Assembly (NCBI RefSeq): GCF_002964605.1
Contig: NZ_PQDH01000006.1
Coordinates: forward strand, 248,001 to 312,000
Direction: 5' to 3'
DNA from: Vallitalea okinawensis
GTDB taxonomy: Bacteria; Bacillota; Clostridia; Lachnospirales; PQDH01
DNA length: 64,000 nucleotides
The number at the start of each line of letters is the position of its first letter. Positions within the stretch are counted from its first letter, which is position 1. Position numbers and translations under genes: made by a program. Of the stretch, positions 9,623-18,781 are shown piece after piece. The notes under the pieces were generated by a model. It was not told where the DNA came from. It was given only the letters and a program-made list of their open reading frames with translations, and searched no databases.

Positions 9623-10339
9623 TCATTGAAGTAATCGCATACGATATGCTTGAATAGCAGTTTTACTAAGCTTTTCGATAAGTTTTGCATTTACATAAGC
9701 TCCTACAACAGCACCTATGCCAGGTATCATCTGAAGAAGTTTGGCTAAATCAATATAATCTCTATATTCCTGTTGAAAAGTTCTCCAATCAAAAGAATTA
9801 ATATCATTGGGTAGTGTGTTATAAAATAAGTTAAAATCTTCAATCTGGTTAAATACCTTATTGACATTACTTTTACTTGAGAAGGCAAGCTGAAATATAT
9901 AGAGAATATATATTCTTTCTTTATAATCGTTTACATCTATCCCATAAATACTTGCAATATCATAGAGAAATTTAATTTTAATGCTTAAGAGTAAGGGGAG
10001 ATCAGCAAGACCTAACATGATTCCTCCAGCTCCAGTTCCTGCTCCCTCTATCATAGCTGTGGTTTTATAGACCTTAGTTTTTTCTGCAACCAATACTTCT
10101 CTTTCTTTTAAAGATAAATCTATTATAGGTTCTTTGGTTACATACTTTGAGCCCAGTAAAACAGCTTTTATCATATTTTTTATGGCTGAAGTTACTATTT
10201 CATGATATTTTTCTGGTAATATTCCATTCAGTTTGTTTTGTACACCTTTTGATGCTTTAGATGCTATAGAAGGCTTCTTCTTCATCTTTTTCTTCCATCT
10301 ATTTAGTTCTTTTAGAGCTATATCATTATAGTTATCCAT
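9623..10339 (-). CDS. EcsC-family protein
   Basis: About 238 residues if translated from the ATG at 10339 (AAGGTG six bases upstream); an alternative ATG lies three codons earlier. The Gly-rich segment EGAGTGAGGIMLGLADLPLL near residue 100 followed by an amphipathic YDIASIYGID stretch is characteristic of the EcsC family. The C-terminus repeats a glycine-rich IPGIGAVVGAYVN segment. EcsC proteins are membrane-associated and poorly understood (the name comes from the B. subtilis ecs ABC transporter locus). Monocistronic here. Confidence 0.8.
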   Translation of the reverse strand: MDNYNDIALKELNRWKKKMKKKPSIASKASKGVQNKLNGILPEKYHEIVTSAIKNMIKAVLLGSKYVTKEPIIDLSLKEREVLVAEKTKVYKTTAMIEGAGTGAGGIMLGLADLPLLLSIKIKFLYDIASIYGIDVNDYKERIYILYIFQLAFSSKSNVNKVFNQIEDFNLFYNTLPNDINSFDWRTFQQEYRDYIDLAKLLQMIPGIGAVVGAYVNAKLIEKLSKTAIQAYRMRLLQ

Positions 10340-10573
10340 CCCATGCACCTTCCTTATCTTCTCCTCATTTTAAGTAAAAGGATTATCTGATCTCTTATTA
10401 AAAACTAATGCCACATTATTTTATTTAAGCCTATTATCCTAATAGACTGTAAATATTAGTCCTGAAAGCTCATATGGTTTTTACATCATCGATTATTCTG
10501 AATAAGTCCTGCTTTTGCAATTCTTGGTCTTATTTCGCTATAACATTTAATATCGGAACCATCATTGATATTA

Positions 10574-11794
10574 TTAGAGAAAGGTTAGCATACCATCGTA
10601 ACTTATGCTAAGTACCTTTGGATTAATTTCTAAATACCCACTTTCTGAATTGAGTTCTTCCTTATCACCTAGTTTATCATTACTTTCATACATACCTCCT
10701 GTTGAAAATACTGTTATTAAACATTCATCAAAATGATATCTAAACCCATCTGCTGCACTTTCATGCCCTCTTATAAGAATATCAAATCCAAATCGTTCTT
10801 TAAACTCATTAAAATGTTCCTTGGTAAATTGAAATCTTCCTGATTGTTCTCTTAAATCTTTATCACCTTTATGAGGATCACTCCACATAATGTTTTGACA
10901 TATATTTATCCCCATATGATCAACTATTGATTGATCGGTTAAGTCTGATAACACATTTAAGTGCTTATAGAATTTAGAGTTCTCATACTTTGGTCTTGGA
11001 ATCCCTCCGTGGACGGCAAGAACAATTTGACTTCCATTTTTAATTGCAGCAATATATGATAGTGAATTGAAGAGATTAAGATATCGCTCAAGTAAAGTCG
11101 ACTTAAATGACTTGTTTTTTAAGCCTAGTGTTTTTAAATAATGTGGAAAGTACATTTCTTTAGTATCTTCTTCTGGTATTCTGTATGGGAGTATCAATGA
11201 TCCATTCCCTTCTAGAATGCCTCCATCATGATTCCCTCTTAATAAAAAAATATATTCAGGAAACAAGTATTTCAATAGTAATACACGTTCCATAAGCTTT
11301 AAATGCACATGCCCTCTATCTACATAATCTCCAGTGAATACAAGTCTAATTTTCTGATTACTAACCACTTTTTCATAGAACTCTATTGATTGTAGGGCTC
11401 TTTTTAATGATTGATCATCTGAGTGTAAATCACCTATAAAAACATACTCGTAAGATTCATTAAACGTATATATTTTATATGCACTTTTAGCATCATTAAT
11501 TTCCTCTAAACTGATGTTAAAGCATGTACCTTTTTTCAATATTTCTGCATTTTCATTACTAATTTCACCTTCATGAATAGCGATAACCTTTTTTATTAAA
11601 TAGTCATGAAAAATACTAAAATCTTTTAAATCTATATGATAAAGGTCTTCATTTTTTAGCATTCCATCTTTGTACCAAAAAGAATCTACTATCTCATCTA
11701 GGTCTTTTTTCAAGATTACTCCTGAATCATACGTCTTATTAATTATGTTTTCTTTTACATGCTCCATTAACTCTAATCTATTTGATATCTGCAT
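10574..11794 (-). CDS. PPP-family serine/threonine protein phosphatase-like metallophosphoesterase
   Basis: About 406 residues from the ATG at 11794, chosen because AGGAGG lies just before it while the longer start at 11815 has no site. All PPP metal-binding motifs are seen in order: IGDLHSD, GDYVDRG, LRGNHDGG, AVHGGIPR and RGHES. The second and third match the eukaryotic-type phosphatase signature, so a cytoplasmic dinuclear-metal phosphatase acting on phosphoserine/threonine (or another phosphoester) is likely. An N-terminal stretch of about 110 residues before the catalytic core is unassigned. No kinase gene is adjacent. Confidence 0.85.
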   Translation of the reverse strand: MQISNRLELMEHVKENIINKTYDSGVILKKDLDEIVDSFWYKDGMLKNEDLYHIDLKDFSIFHDYLIKKVIAIHEGEISNENAEILKKGTCFNISLEEINDAKSAYKIYTFNESYEYVFIGDLHSDDQSLKRALQSIEFYEKVVSNQKIRLVFTGDYVDRGHVHLKLMERVLLLKYLFPEYIFLLRGNHDGGILEGNGSLILPYRIPEEDTKEMYFPHYLKTLGLKNKSFKSTLLERYLNLFNSLSYIAAIKNGSQIVLAVHGGIPRPKYENSKFYKHLNVLSDLTDQSIVDHMGINICQNIMWSDPHKGDKDLREQSGRFQFTKEHFNEFKERFGFDILIRGHESAADGFRYHFDECLITVFSTGGMYESNDKLGDKEELNSESGYLEINPKVLSISYDGMLTFL

Positions 11795-11901
11795 ATTGCC
11801 TCCTGGATACTTCATTTTATTTATATGTAAATGAATATTTTATTTTTAATGTACATCTTGTTGGAATACAATTCTACTAATTTGCATTCAACTGCATTTT
11901 A

Positions 11902-12093
11902 TTAAATAGATATAAGTAATACTTCTGCGTTTATTGTAGCAAAAGCGCTACCATTTGTCGATGCTATTTCAGTTTTGTCATTTGTTTCTATATGCTGCTA
12001 TTTTATATTATTTTTCTCTATGGAATCTTTAACATCTTCAGATTTTCTATCATAGACATGTGACTTGAGTTCTTCTATATATTGAATTCACAT
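11902..12093 (-). pseudogene. Small decayed gene with two in-frame stops
   Basis: An AAGGAG site lies nine bases before an ATG at 12093; the second codon is TGA and a TAG interrupts near codon 32, yet the same frame otherwise stays open for 63 codons to a TAA. The readable parts include IQYIEELKSHVYDRKSEDV and TEIASTNGSAFATINAEVLL, which look like real protein. I do not recognise the family. Nothing else persuasive lies between 11795 and 12442 apart from AT-rich leader DNA of the next gene. Confidence 0.5.
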
Positions 12094-12442
12094 TTTAATC
12101 TACTCCTTCTTGCATGTATAGACAGATATATCTAAGTCTTCTTATGAAATGATACACGGAAAAGCGTCAATTGAAGATTTCAGGTTCATATGTACCAATA
12201 CTGTTTCTGTTTCTGAGTCAATTGTTCTCTATATAACCATACTAATTTAGGAAAATTTATCAAGCTTTTATATTCACCCTCGTCTAGACCTCATGAAGAT
12301 TCTGTCAAAGTCAAGTGAATCATAAAGAAATTATTACTAGCAAAATACAATTACGTACACACCATTAATTAACAACATATAATATTAGTAAGTATAAGTG
12401 AATTTTGTAAAAATAAAAACTATAAAAATAGGAGAATATATC

Positions 12443-14044
12443 ATGTTTTTTCAAAACTTAATAAAAAACAATAACTTTGAAGACGGTACACTAGACCCAT
12501 GGATTGGCTCTAATGCTTACATTGACTCTATATTATCTCCTGAGGGTTCCGGAAAATATAGTGCAGTTTTGGCGGGTAGAGAAGTTGATGCAAGCATTCA
12601 CCAAATTATAAATGTAGTACCCGGTGAGAGTTATAATCTAGTTATGACTTTAGCAACCAAAGATGAAGAAATTTCACCACCTATAACTGTTACATTAGAA
12701 TTTTTAGATTTATCTGGACACCCCATAAAAGAAGGTATTAATTATCGTTTGTTAAAAGGTCAATTATCGAATTACTTCAGCACAACACATAAAACCATTC
12801 ATGAAACTAGCTTGCGAGTGCCTGCCAATTCATATTTTGCTAAGTTAACCATTATGAAAATGGCCTTTCCCTTTACATCAAGTGTGGTAATTGATAATGT
12901 TTCTCTAATAAGAGTAAAAGAGGAATCCGATATACCTACTGCATATGTTGGAAACTCGGATACCAATATAGTATCTGTGGTTGGATCTAATCTTGATGCA
13001 ATTGTTGTTGGACAAGGACCTGTAGCAATGGCAAAAGCAAGTGTAAATGGTAATCAGTATATTTACGTTGCAAATGAAGATGGAACAGTTTCTGTTATTC
13101 AAGTATCTGATAATACGGTTATAGCGACCATTAATTTACCTGGAGAACCTTCTTTTCAGTATAACCGAAATATTCTGGTTAACTCCAATGAGTCCACTAT
13201 CTATGTAGCAAATTATGACTCATCTGAAAATACGGGTTACGTTTCAGTTATTGATACTTCAACAAATACTTTAACTACTTCTATTATGGTACAAAGTAAT
13301 CCAACTATTATGGTACTTACCAATCATGGACAACCCAATTCTGGCTTATTATATGTAATTAATTTTGGAAGCCACTCTATTTCTGTCATTGATACTTCTA
13401 ATAATACGATCGCTGACAACTTTGAAATAAAAGACGCTGCACCTAATTCTTTAGTCATTACCCTTGATAATCAATATTTTATAGTAGGCTATCATGACGG
13501 TCATCATTTTCATATTGGGGAAGTATCAACTAATACAATAATTAAAAGTGTAAAGTATGTTAGTAGGAAACATTTAAAAAGCCTTACACTCTCTTTAGAT
13601 GGTACTATGGTTTATGCTGGATATAAAGTAGGTGGCCAAAAGGATGAAGATGGAGCAGCCTTTAAACCTTATAAAGTTTATGATAATTTTTCACATGGCT
13701 CAAATACTGAACTCGGTGATTATAATAAGCCATCAAAACCAGAAATGGTGGCAGAAAGTGATTTATCAGATGACTATACTGTGATATATGTATCAGTAGT
13801 TGATCATGGCAACTATCTTTATGAGATTATAAGACAAACAAGTACAAACGCTTATTCTGTAATGACTCGTTTAGACATTAGCAGCTTTACAGGATTCTTT
13901 GCACTTTCTTCCGATAATAATTATATTGTAACTGTTAACTCTAATGGTAGTGTAACCTATATCGATGCTGCAACATTTAGTATTTTGGAAACATTTGTTG
14001 TTGCAAATAGTCCAAAAGTGCTTTTACTCTTGGATAGTAATTAA
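12443..14044 (+). CDS. NTTRR-F1-like plus YVTN beta-propeller surface protein
   Basis: 533 residues from the ATG at 12443 (AGGAG eight bases upstream; the longer frame start at 12398 lacks a site). Residues about 1-150 (FQNLIKNNNFEDGTLDPWI... VVIDNVSL) resemble the NTTRR-F1 domain, a jelly-roll-like module found on Bacillota spore-surface proteins. From about 155 on come YVTN-type propeller repeats: AYVGNSDTNIVSVVGSN, IYVANEDGTVSVIQVSDNTV, IYVANYDSSENTGYVSVIDTSTNT and LYVINFGSHSISVIDTSNNT. There is no signal peptide or membrane segment, which fits a protein assembled on the spore by the mother cell. The role is inferred from the fold pair only. Confidence 0.65.
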   Translation: MFFQNLIKNNNFEDGTLDPWIGSNAYIDSILSPEGSGKYSAVLAGREVDASIHQIINVVPGESYNLVMTLATKDEEISPPITVTLEFLDLSGHPIKEGINYRLLKGQLSNYFSTTHKTIHETSLRVPANSYFAKLTIMKMAFPFTSSVVIDNVSLIRVKEESDIPTAYVGNSDTNIVSVVGSNLDAIVVGQGPVAMAKASVNGNQYIYVANEDGTVSVIQVSDNTVIATINLPGEPSFQYNRNILVNSNESTIYVANYDSSENTGYVSVIDTSTNTLTTSIMVQSNPTIMVLTNHGQPNSGLLYVINFGSHSISVIDTSNNTIADNFEIKDAAPNSLVITLDNQYFIVGYHDGHHFHIGEVSTNTIIKSVKYVSRKHLKSLTLSLDGTMVYAGYKVGGQKDEDGAAFKPYKVYDNFSHGSNTELGDYNKPSKPEMVAESDLSDDYTVIYVSVVDHGNYLYEIIRQTSTNAYSVMTRLDISSFTGFFALSSDNNYIVTVNSNGSVTYIDAATFSILETFVVANSPKVLLLLDSN

Positions 14045-14258
14045 AGCTAATAGGCTAATAATGCAATTGATTAGATAGCTGATAGATTAATCCAACACTT
14101 TCAATTCAATAATAAGCTTGTTTTACACTTAAAAATTTCTCTAAGATTACTAGTATAACCTTTTTGCTTATCCTTTTTCTTGTTTATTAATGACAATACT
14201 GCAGTTACAAATGATAACGCTTGTTATACTGCCGACCACTATAAAAGTATATTAAAAG

Positions 14259-14292
14259 ATCAGTATAACTCCAATGAGTCATACTGATTTTT
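14259..14292. terminator. Bidirectional terminator between convergent genes
   Basis: ATCAGTAT-ACTC pairs with GAGT-ATACTGAT with a short loop; TTTTT follows on the forward strand and CTTTT on the reverse. It serves the genes ending at 14044 and 14351. The rest of 14045-14350 shows nothing convincing. Confidence 0.8.
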
Positions 14293-14350
14293 CCGTTGAA
14301 TATATAGGATAGTCACTTTTACATCTCTGTTATTATATTAAGGATTTAGA

Positions 14351-16669
14351 TTAATACCGAAGGATATATTTCTTACCGACTTCTGTTTCAAAAGTGAGAT
14401 GTGAGTTGTTGTAACTATAGGAAACATATTTGTCATCACACAGAATGGTCTTTGGCATCTTATTAGACTTGATGACTGCTCTATTGCCTTTATTAGAACT
14501 AACTGTTATTTCTTTTGGTTCACAGCACTCCCATTTTGCATCAACAACAAAATTGCCACGTGCAACAAGTCCTTTAAACTCCCCTTTATGCCAACGACCA
14601 GGAATAGCAGGAATAACCTCAATATAGCCTTCGTGACTTTGTAATAGCATTTCAGCAATTCCAGCTGTGCCACCTAAATTACCATCAATCTGATAAGGTG
14701 TATGGGTATCTAACAAATTAGTTAATGTTCCTTTTCTCAAAAGGGATAATAGGATTTTATAGGAACGTTCTCCATCCTTTGTTCTAGCCCAGACGTTTAA
14801 GCGATGGGCAATGGCCCAACCCGTTGATTCATCACCTCTCAAATCAAGGGTTCTTTTAACTGCATCAACATACTCAGGTGTTGACGAATTAACAATCGTC
14901 AGTGGATGAATACATACAAGTTGAGATATATGTCTATGTAAAGGATCACCATACTCGGAATAATAGGTTTCTTCTCTATACTCCTTAATCTGACCTGATG
15001 CACCAACTTGAACAGGATCTAATTTATCAATTAAATTTCTAATCTTTTTGATAATTGGACCATCATCCCCTAATTTATCAGCTAAAAACAGTGTGTTTTT
15101 GAAATTCTCATAAGTCATTTGCTGGTCAAAACCACACCCTACTGTGGTATGATGAACCCCTTTATGACGATTTTCTGGTGAAGCAGACATCTTAGTTAAG
15201 TATTTACCATCTTGCTTTATTAACGTATAAGACAAAAAAGTAGACATCCCTTTAAGGATAGGATATGTAACTTCTTTTAATATCCTTTCATCTTCTGTAA
15301 ATTGATATAAATCCCAAAATAGCTGTGCTGTAAAGGCACCTGTACCTGGTCCTGAATGCCCTACTCGATTTTCAAGAGGACTCCCGCAGTTACCAATATG
15401 ATAAGGTGATGCACCTGTACCAATACACCAACCATAATCCACATGGTCCCCTTCATAATTTTCTGGCATATTGTGCTTTACATAGAACTTTGCTTGCTCC
15501 TTAGCTCTAGGTAAATAGGCCATGAAATAGTCTAAGTATGCATCAAAAGTTTCCTTTACGTTTGTTGATAAGGCAGGCCAGTAATTCATCTGTACATTAA
15601 TATTATGCCAGATACCAGCTGTCCATGGTGGATTATGATATCTATTCCAAGTTCCTTGTAAGTTGGCAGGATAAGCATTTTTTCTTGATGAACTAATAAG
15701 TAAGTAACGACCGTATTGGAAATAAAGTTCCTCAAGATACTGTGACACATTAAAACCACTACGATAGGTTGCGACTAGATCATCCGTTGAAATATCATCA
15801 TCTTCTCCATAAAGATTAAGTTCACAGCGATTAAATAGAGTATGATAATCATCTAAATGCCTTTGTAAAAGTTGATCATAGCTGTAACCTAAGCTATTTT
15901 GCATACATTTTTCCACCTTCTCATAAGGCAGAGGAGAATCGACTAACTTTTTGTTATTATCTTTTTCCAAGAAGATGCTTTCTTTTAACTGATAGTTAGT
16001 ACCAAGAGACGCTGTGATGATCACTTCTGTTGCCTGTTTTATGTTAATACCTTCAGGTGTTGTAATTACTTCACCATCTATGTTTTGAATATGAAATTTA
16101 CCATAATAGACAAGTTGATAACCGCTCATGGTACCTTTAACAATCATTTCATTACTTATGTATTTTACTTCACCTGTTTTATCTCCACTTACTTCATATG
16201 TATTTTCCAACTCTAAGAACGGCGTTACACCGCTGATAGTGAAATTCAGAGTCTGCTTCTTACTTGCAGAAATTTTTGATACGAATACTTTATCTTTATA
16301 ACTACAAAAACAGTCTCTGGAGTACGTGACCCCCTCATAGTCATATTGGACTCTTGTGATGGCATCATTTAATGACAAACTTCTTTGAAAATTTTCAACT
16401 TTATCATGATGGAAGTCTAAATATACTTCCACAAAGTTGTTTAATCCTCCTTCACGACATCCATGTGAAGGTCTACAGAATGAGTTTTCTGTAAACTGCC
16501 AACGCTCGGTCACTGTACGCCCAAATACCATAACCCCCATATAGCTGTTACCAATTGGTAATGCCCATTTTTCCCAACCATCATTTTGATTGTCTGAACG
16601 GTCTATATCACTCTGATTTTCATTACACAGTGGGGCAGGCTCTTTGTATTTTAAAACATAATCCTTCAT
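14351..16669 (-). CDS. Glycoside hydrolase family 95 (alpha-L-fucosidase/galactosidase type)
   Basis: 772 residues. The GH95 pattern is clear: WALPIGNSYMGVMVFGR near residue 35, NLQGTWNRYHNPPWTAG near 340, HNINVQMNYWPA near 355, SASPENRHKG near 496 and PYQIDGNLGGTAGIAEMLLQSH near 660. The two Asn of HNIN and the Asp of QIDGN correspond to the water-activating residues known in Bifidobacterium AfcA, and the Glu of SPEN to the general acid. It hydrolyses terminal alpha-1,2-L-fucosides or related alpha-L-galactosides by inversion. No signal peptide is present, so it likely acts in the cytoplasm on imported oligosaccharides. AGGAGG precedes the start, and it stands alone with its own promoter. 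Confidence 0.88.
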   Translation of the reverse strand: MKDYVLKYKEPAPLCNENQSDIDRSDNQNDGWEKWALPIGNSYMGVMVFGRTVTERWQFTENSFCRPSHGCREGGLNNFVEVYLDFHHDKVENFQRSLSLNDAITRVQYDYEGVTYSRDCFCSYKDKVFVSKISASKKQTLNFTISGVTPFLELENTYEVSGDKTGEVKYISNEMIVKGTMSGYQLVYYGKFHIQNIDGEVITTPEGINIKQATEVIITASLGTNYQLKESIFLEKDNNKKLVDSPLPYEKVEKCMQNSLGYSYDQLLQRHLDDYHTLFNRCELNLYGEDDDISTDDLVATYRSGFNVSQYLEELYFQYGRYLLISSSRKNAYPANLQGTWNRYHNPPWTAGIWHNINVQMNYWPALSTNVKETFDAYLDYFMAYLPRAKEQAKFYVKHNMPENYEGDHVDYGWCIGTGASPYHIGNCGSPLENRVGHSGPGTGAFTAQLFWDLYQFTEDERILKEVTYPILKGMSTFLSYTLIKQDGKYLTKMSASPENRHKGVHHTTVGCGFDQQMTYENFKNTLFLADKLGDDGPIIKKIRNLIDKLDPVQVGASGQIKEYREETYYSEYGDPLHRHISQLVCIHPLTIVNSSTPEYVDAVKRTLDLRGDESTGWAIAHRLNVWARTKDGERSYKILLSLLRKGTLTNLLDTHTPYQIDGNLGGTAGIAEMLLQSHEGYIEVIPAIPGRWHKGEFKGLVARGNFVVDAKWECCEPKEITVSSNKGNRAVIKSNKMPKTILCDDKYVSYSYNNSHLTFETEVGKKYILRY

Positions 16670-16712
16670 AGTTCCTCCTATGACACATAATTATTGATAT
16701 TCTTATCACCTA

Positions 16713-16740
16713 ATTATATGAAGATTTCTTTGTACGTCAA
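16713..16740 (-). promoter_or_regulatory. Sigma-A-type promoter of the GH95 gene
   Basis: Reverse strand TTGACG (16735-16740), 16-base spacer, TATAAT (16713-16718), about 45 bases before the start codon. Confidence 0.7.
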
Positions 16741-16940
16741 GGATTAACATTTTATTATATAGTGCAACAATTTGATGATATGGTCTGTTTCTAACTACCT
16801 TACTCCTTGGACCAACACTCTAAATGGTCATTCAGAATAGATGGCAATATGGCATTCAATGATATTAAGGTAGAATACTAAATACTATGAAGAAACTAAA
16901 TGATAAGTATGGATTGACTCCAAAATATCTAACTTAAACT

Positions 16941-16985
16941 AAAAGCATTCATCTGATATACATGATGTATTTGATAAATGCTTTT
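16941..16985 (+). terminator. Long hairpin upstream of the MTH865-like gene
   Basis: AAAAGCATT pairs perfectly with AATGCTTTT; inside, ATACAT pairs with ATGTAT. A T-rich stretch follows on the forward strand. No gene ends before it, so it could be a leader attenuator, a small RNA end or a relic. The remaining 16670-17090 gap holds the GH95 promoter and the palindrome at 17003. Confidence 0.45.
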
Positions 16986-17002
16986 AATTTTCTTTAGATT
17001 TT

Positions 17003-17018
17003 TGTAAAGTACTTTACA
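17003..17018. promoter_or_regulatory. Perfect 16-bp palindrome, candidate operator
   Basis: TGTAAAGTACTTTACA, a perfect palindrome 72 bases before the MTH865-like gene start, placed where a promoter would lie. The cognate regulator is unknown. Confidence 0.5.
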
Positions 17019-17090
17019 GAATTGAAAAATAAAATCTATTAAACTAAAGATGTAATTGAAAATAGATTAAAAAATATTGGAGGTATCATT

Positions 17091-17330
17091 ATGTCAGTAC
17101 GTGAAATTATTAAAAACCAAATTGTTGCACATTTAAAGGATGCAGAGTTCCCGATAGAGACCCCAGATGTATTACTAGGATCATTCCCAAACGGAGCTGA
17201 CACAACATGCAAAGCTGGTGAATTAATCATCACAGCAGGTCAAGCTGGGACGCTACTGAATAATAGTCATTTCCCATTTAATAGCGCCGAGGAAGTTGGA
17301 GAGACTATCGTTGAACTTGCTAAACTATAA
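17091..17330 (+). CDS. MTH865-family small protein
   Basis: 79 residues with GGAGG seven bases upstream of the ATG. The pattern FPIETPDVLLGSFPNGADTT, then CKAGELIITAGQAGTLL and FPFNSAEEVGETIVELA matches the MTH865 family (EF-hand-like helical fold first seen in a Methanothermobacter protein), with its characteristic DTTCK motif. It is soluble and small; no molecular function is established. It sits alone on the forward strand next to convergent bioA, behind an upstream hairpin and a palindromic candidate operator, which suggests regulated expression. Confidence 0.85.
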   Translation: MSVREIIKNQIVAHLKDAEFPIETPDVLLGSFPNGADTTCKAGELIITAGQAGTLLNNSHFPFNSAEEVGETIVELAKL

Positions 17331-17370
17331 TTAGCTTAGATATTCTAATGACCATAGACAATTGAGCTTA

Positions 17371-18579
17371 TCAATATAGTTTATGGTCACCCTCTTCAAA
17401 CCACTGCTTATAAACATTGCAGACTCTTAAAAGTTCCTCTTCCTCTATGATGTATGGAAACATCCCATACATGTATTTGATAAAGGGACGGCTGTGAATA
17501 CCATGTTCTAATGCAAAATCTTTAAATCCTTTTAAGTCACATGGGTCGTAAACTTCAATGCAAAGACAGGCACCGAGGATTCGTACTTCTTTGACTTTAT
17601 CAGATGAGAAGTCTTTAAATGTAGCTTTGAGGGTCGATTCTATCCACTTAATTTTAGATAAATAATCTTCACGTTGAAAAATTTCAATGGATTTTAGTGC
17701 AACAGCACAGGCTAAAGGATTGCCCATGAACGTTGGACCATGCATAAAAGCATGTTCGGGTTGATCAGAATAAAACCCATTAAATACTTGATCGCTGGCT
17801 ATTGTCACTGCATGCCCTATATATCCAGCTGTTAGAGCTTTACCTAAAACAATAATATCAGGGCAAACCAAATCACTAACAAACATATGGCCAGTACGCC
17901 CAAAACCTGTTGCCACTTCATCGAATATGAATAAGACGTTGTAATCATCACATATCTGTCGAGCTTTTTCCAAAAAATCAATATCGTACATACGCATACC
18001 GCCAGCACCTTGCAATAGAGGTTCGACTATAAAAGCAGCAATCTCTTGATGCTTAGCTTCAAGTAAAGATTTCAACTCATTGGCGTTGGTAGAAATATGA
18101 TAAATCCCCTCCTTTTCGGGGAAGGCAAGGTGATAATCTTCATCATCACCTACAGCCATAGTTTTAAACGTATCACCATGATAGGCATATTTTAAAGCAA
18201 CAAAGCTTTTCTTTTCAGCTTGACCTTGATTGAAGAAATATTGCACGGCCATTTTTAAAGCCACTTCAACACCAACACTACCTGAATCCGAGTAAAAACA
18301 ATGGTTTAGATCCTCTGGAAGGAGTTCAACCAACTTCTCAGAAAGGGCTTTAACAGGTCCGTGAGTTAAGCCACCCAACATGACATGGGAGAATTTATCT
18401 ACTTGTTTCTTTAAAGCATCATTAATTTCAGGATGGTTGTAGCCATGGATAACACTCCACCAAGACGTCGTGGTATCAATGAGCTTTTTGTCTTTAGTAT
18501 ATAAGTAAATGCCTTCAGCACCAATAATGTCAATGGGTTCTGTCATGGTTTTCATCTGTGTATATGGATACCAAATCAT
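17371..18579 (-). CDS. bioA: Adenosylmethionine-8-amino-7-oxononanoate aminotransferase
   Basis: 402 residues, slightly short for the family (about 430-450). Class III PLP aminotransferase motifs: SWWSVIHGYNHPEIN near residue 38, YSDSGSVGVEVALKMA near 93, IFDEVATGFGRTG near 215 and the PLP lysine in VLGKALTAGYIG near 245. The WW and VATGFGRTG features favour BioA over other class III enzymes; it converts KAPA to DAPA in biotin synthesis using S-adenosylmethionine. No other bio gene is adjacent. A BirA box overlaps its promoter, which independently supports the assignment. Confidence 0.9.
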   Translation of the reverse strand: MIWYPYTQMKTMTEPIDIIGAEGIYLYTKDKKLIDTTTSWWSVIHGYNHPEINDALKKQVDKFSHVMLGGLTHGPVKALSEKLVELLPEDLNHCFYSDSGSVGVEVALKMAVQYFFNQGQAEKKSFVALKYAYHGDTFKTMAVGDDEDYHLAFPEKEGIYHISTNANELKSLLEAKHQEIAAFIVEPLLQGAGGMRMYDIDFLEKARQICDDYNVLFIFDEVATGFGRTGHMFVSDLVCPDIIVLGKALTAGYIGHAVTIASDQVFNGFYSDQPEHAFMHGPTFMGNPLACAVALKSIEIFQREDYLSKIKWIESTLKATFKDFSSDKVKEVRILGACLCIEVYDPCDLKGFKDFALEHGIHSRPFIKYMYGMFPYIIEEEELLRVCNVYKQWFEEGDHKLY

Positions 18580-18707
18580 ATTATACTCCTAACTGTTCTT
18601 TGATTGTTAATCTAATAAGTGCAAATGTATCTGTTAACGGATTTTTGATTAGATTATGTTCTAAACTACATATAGCTCCTTGAGATTTAGTATGAACTAT
18701 AATTATA

Positions 18708-18736
18708 ATATTATAATTTAGAAACACAATTGTCAA
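18708..18736 (-). promoter_or_regulatory. Sigma-A promoter of bioA
   Basis: Reverse strand TTGACA (18731-18736), 17-base spacer, TAATAT (18708-18713). The start point would be near 18701, giving a leader of about 120 bases. Confidence 0.8.
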
Positions 18737-18763
18737 CCCAAACACTCTAAGATGTTAACAATT
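18728..18763. promoter_or_regulatory. BirA (biotin repressor) operator
   Basis: AATTGTCAAC, 16 bases, GTTAACAATT: matches the Bacillota biotin repressor operator, two ten-base arms with one mismatch from a perfect inverted repeat. One arm contains the -35 box of the bioA promoter, so holo-BirA binding should block transcription when biotin is ample. Confidence 0.87.
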
Positions 18764-18781
18764 ATAAACACTAACCATGAC

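Noticed and set aside
17351-17387. Inverted repeat GACCATA/TATGGTC after the MTH865-like gene as terminator
   Set aside because: No T run, and it overlaps the end of the bioA frame; weak as a terminator.
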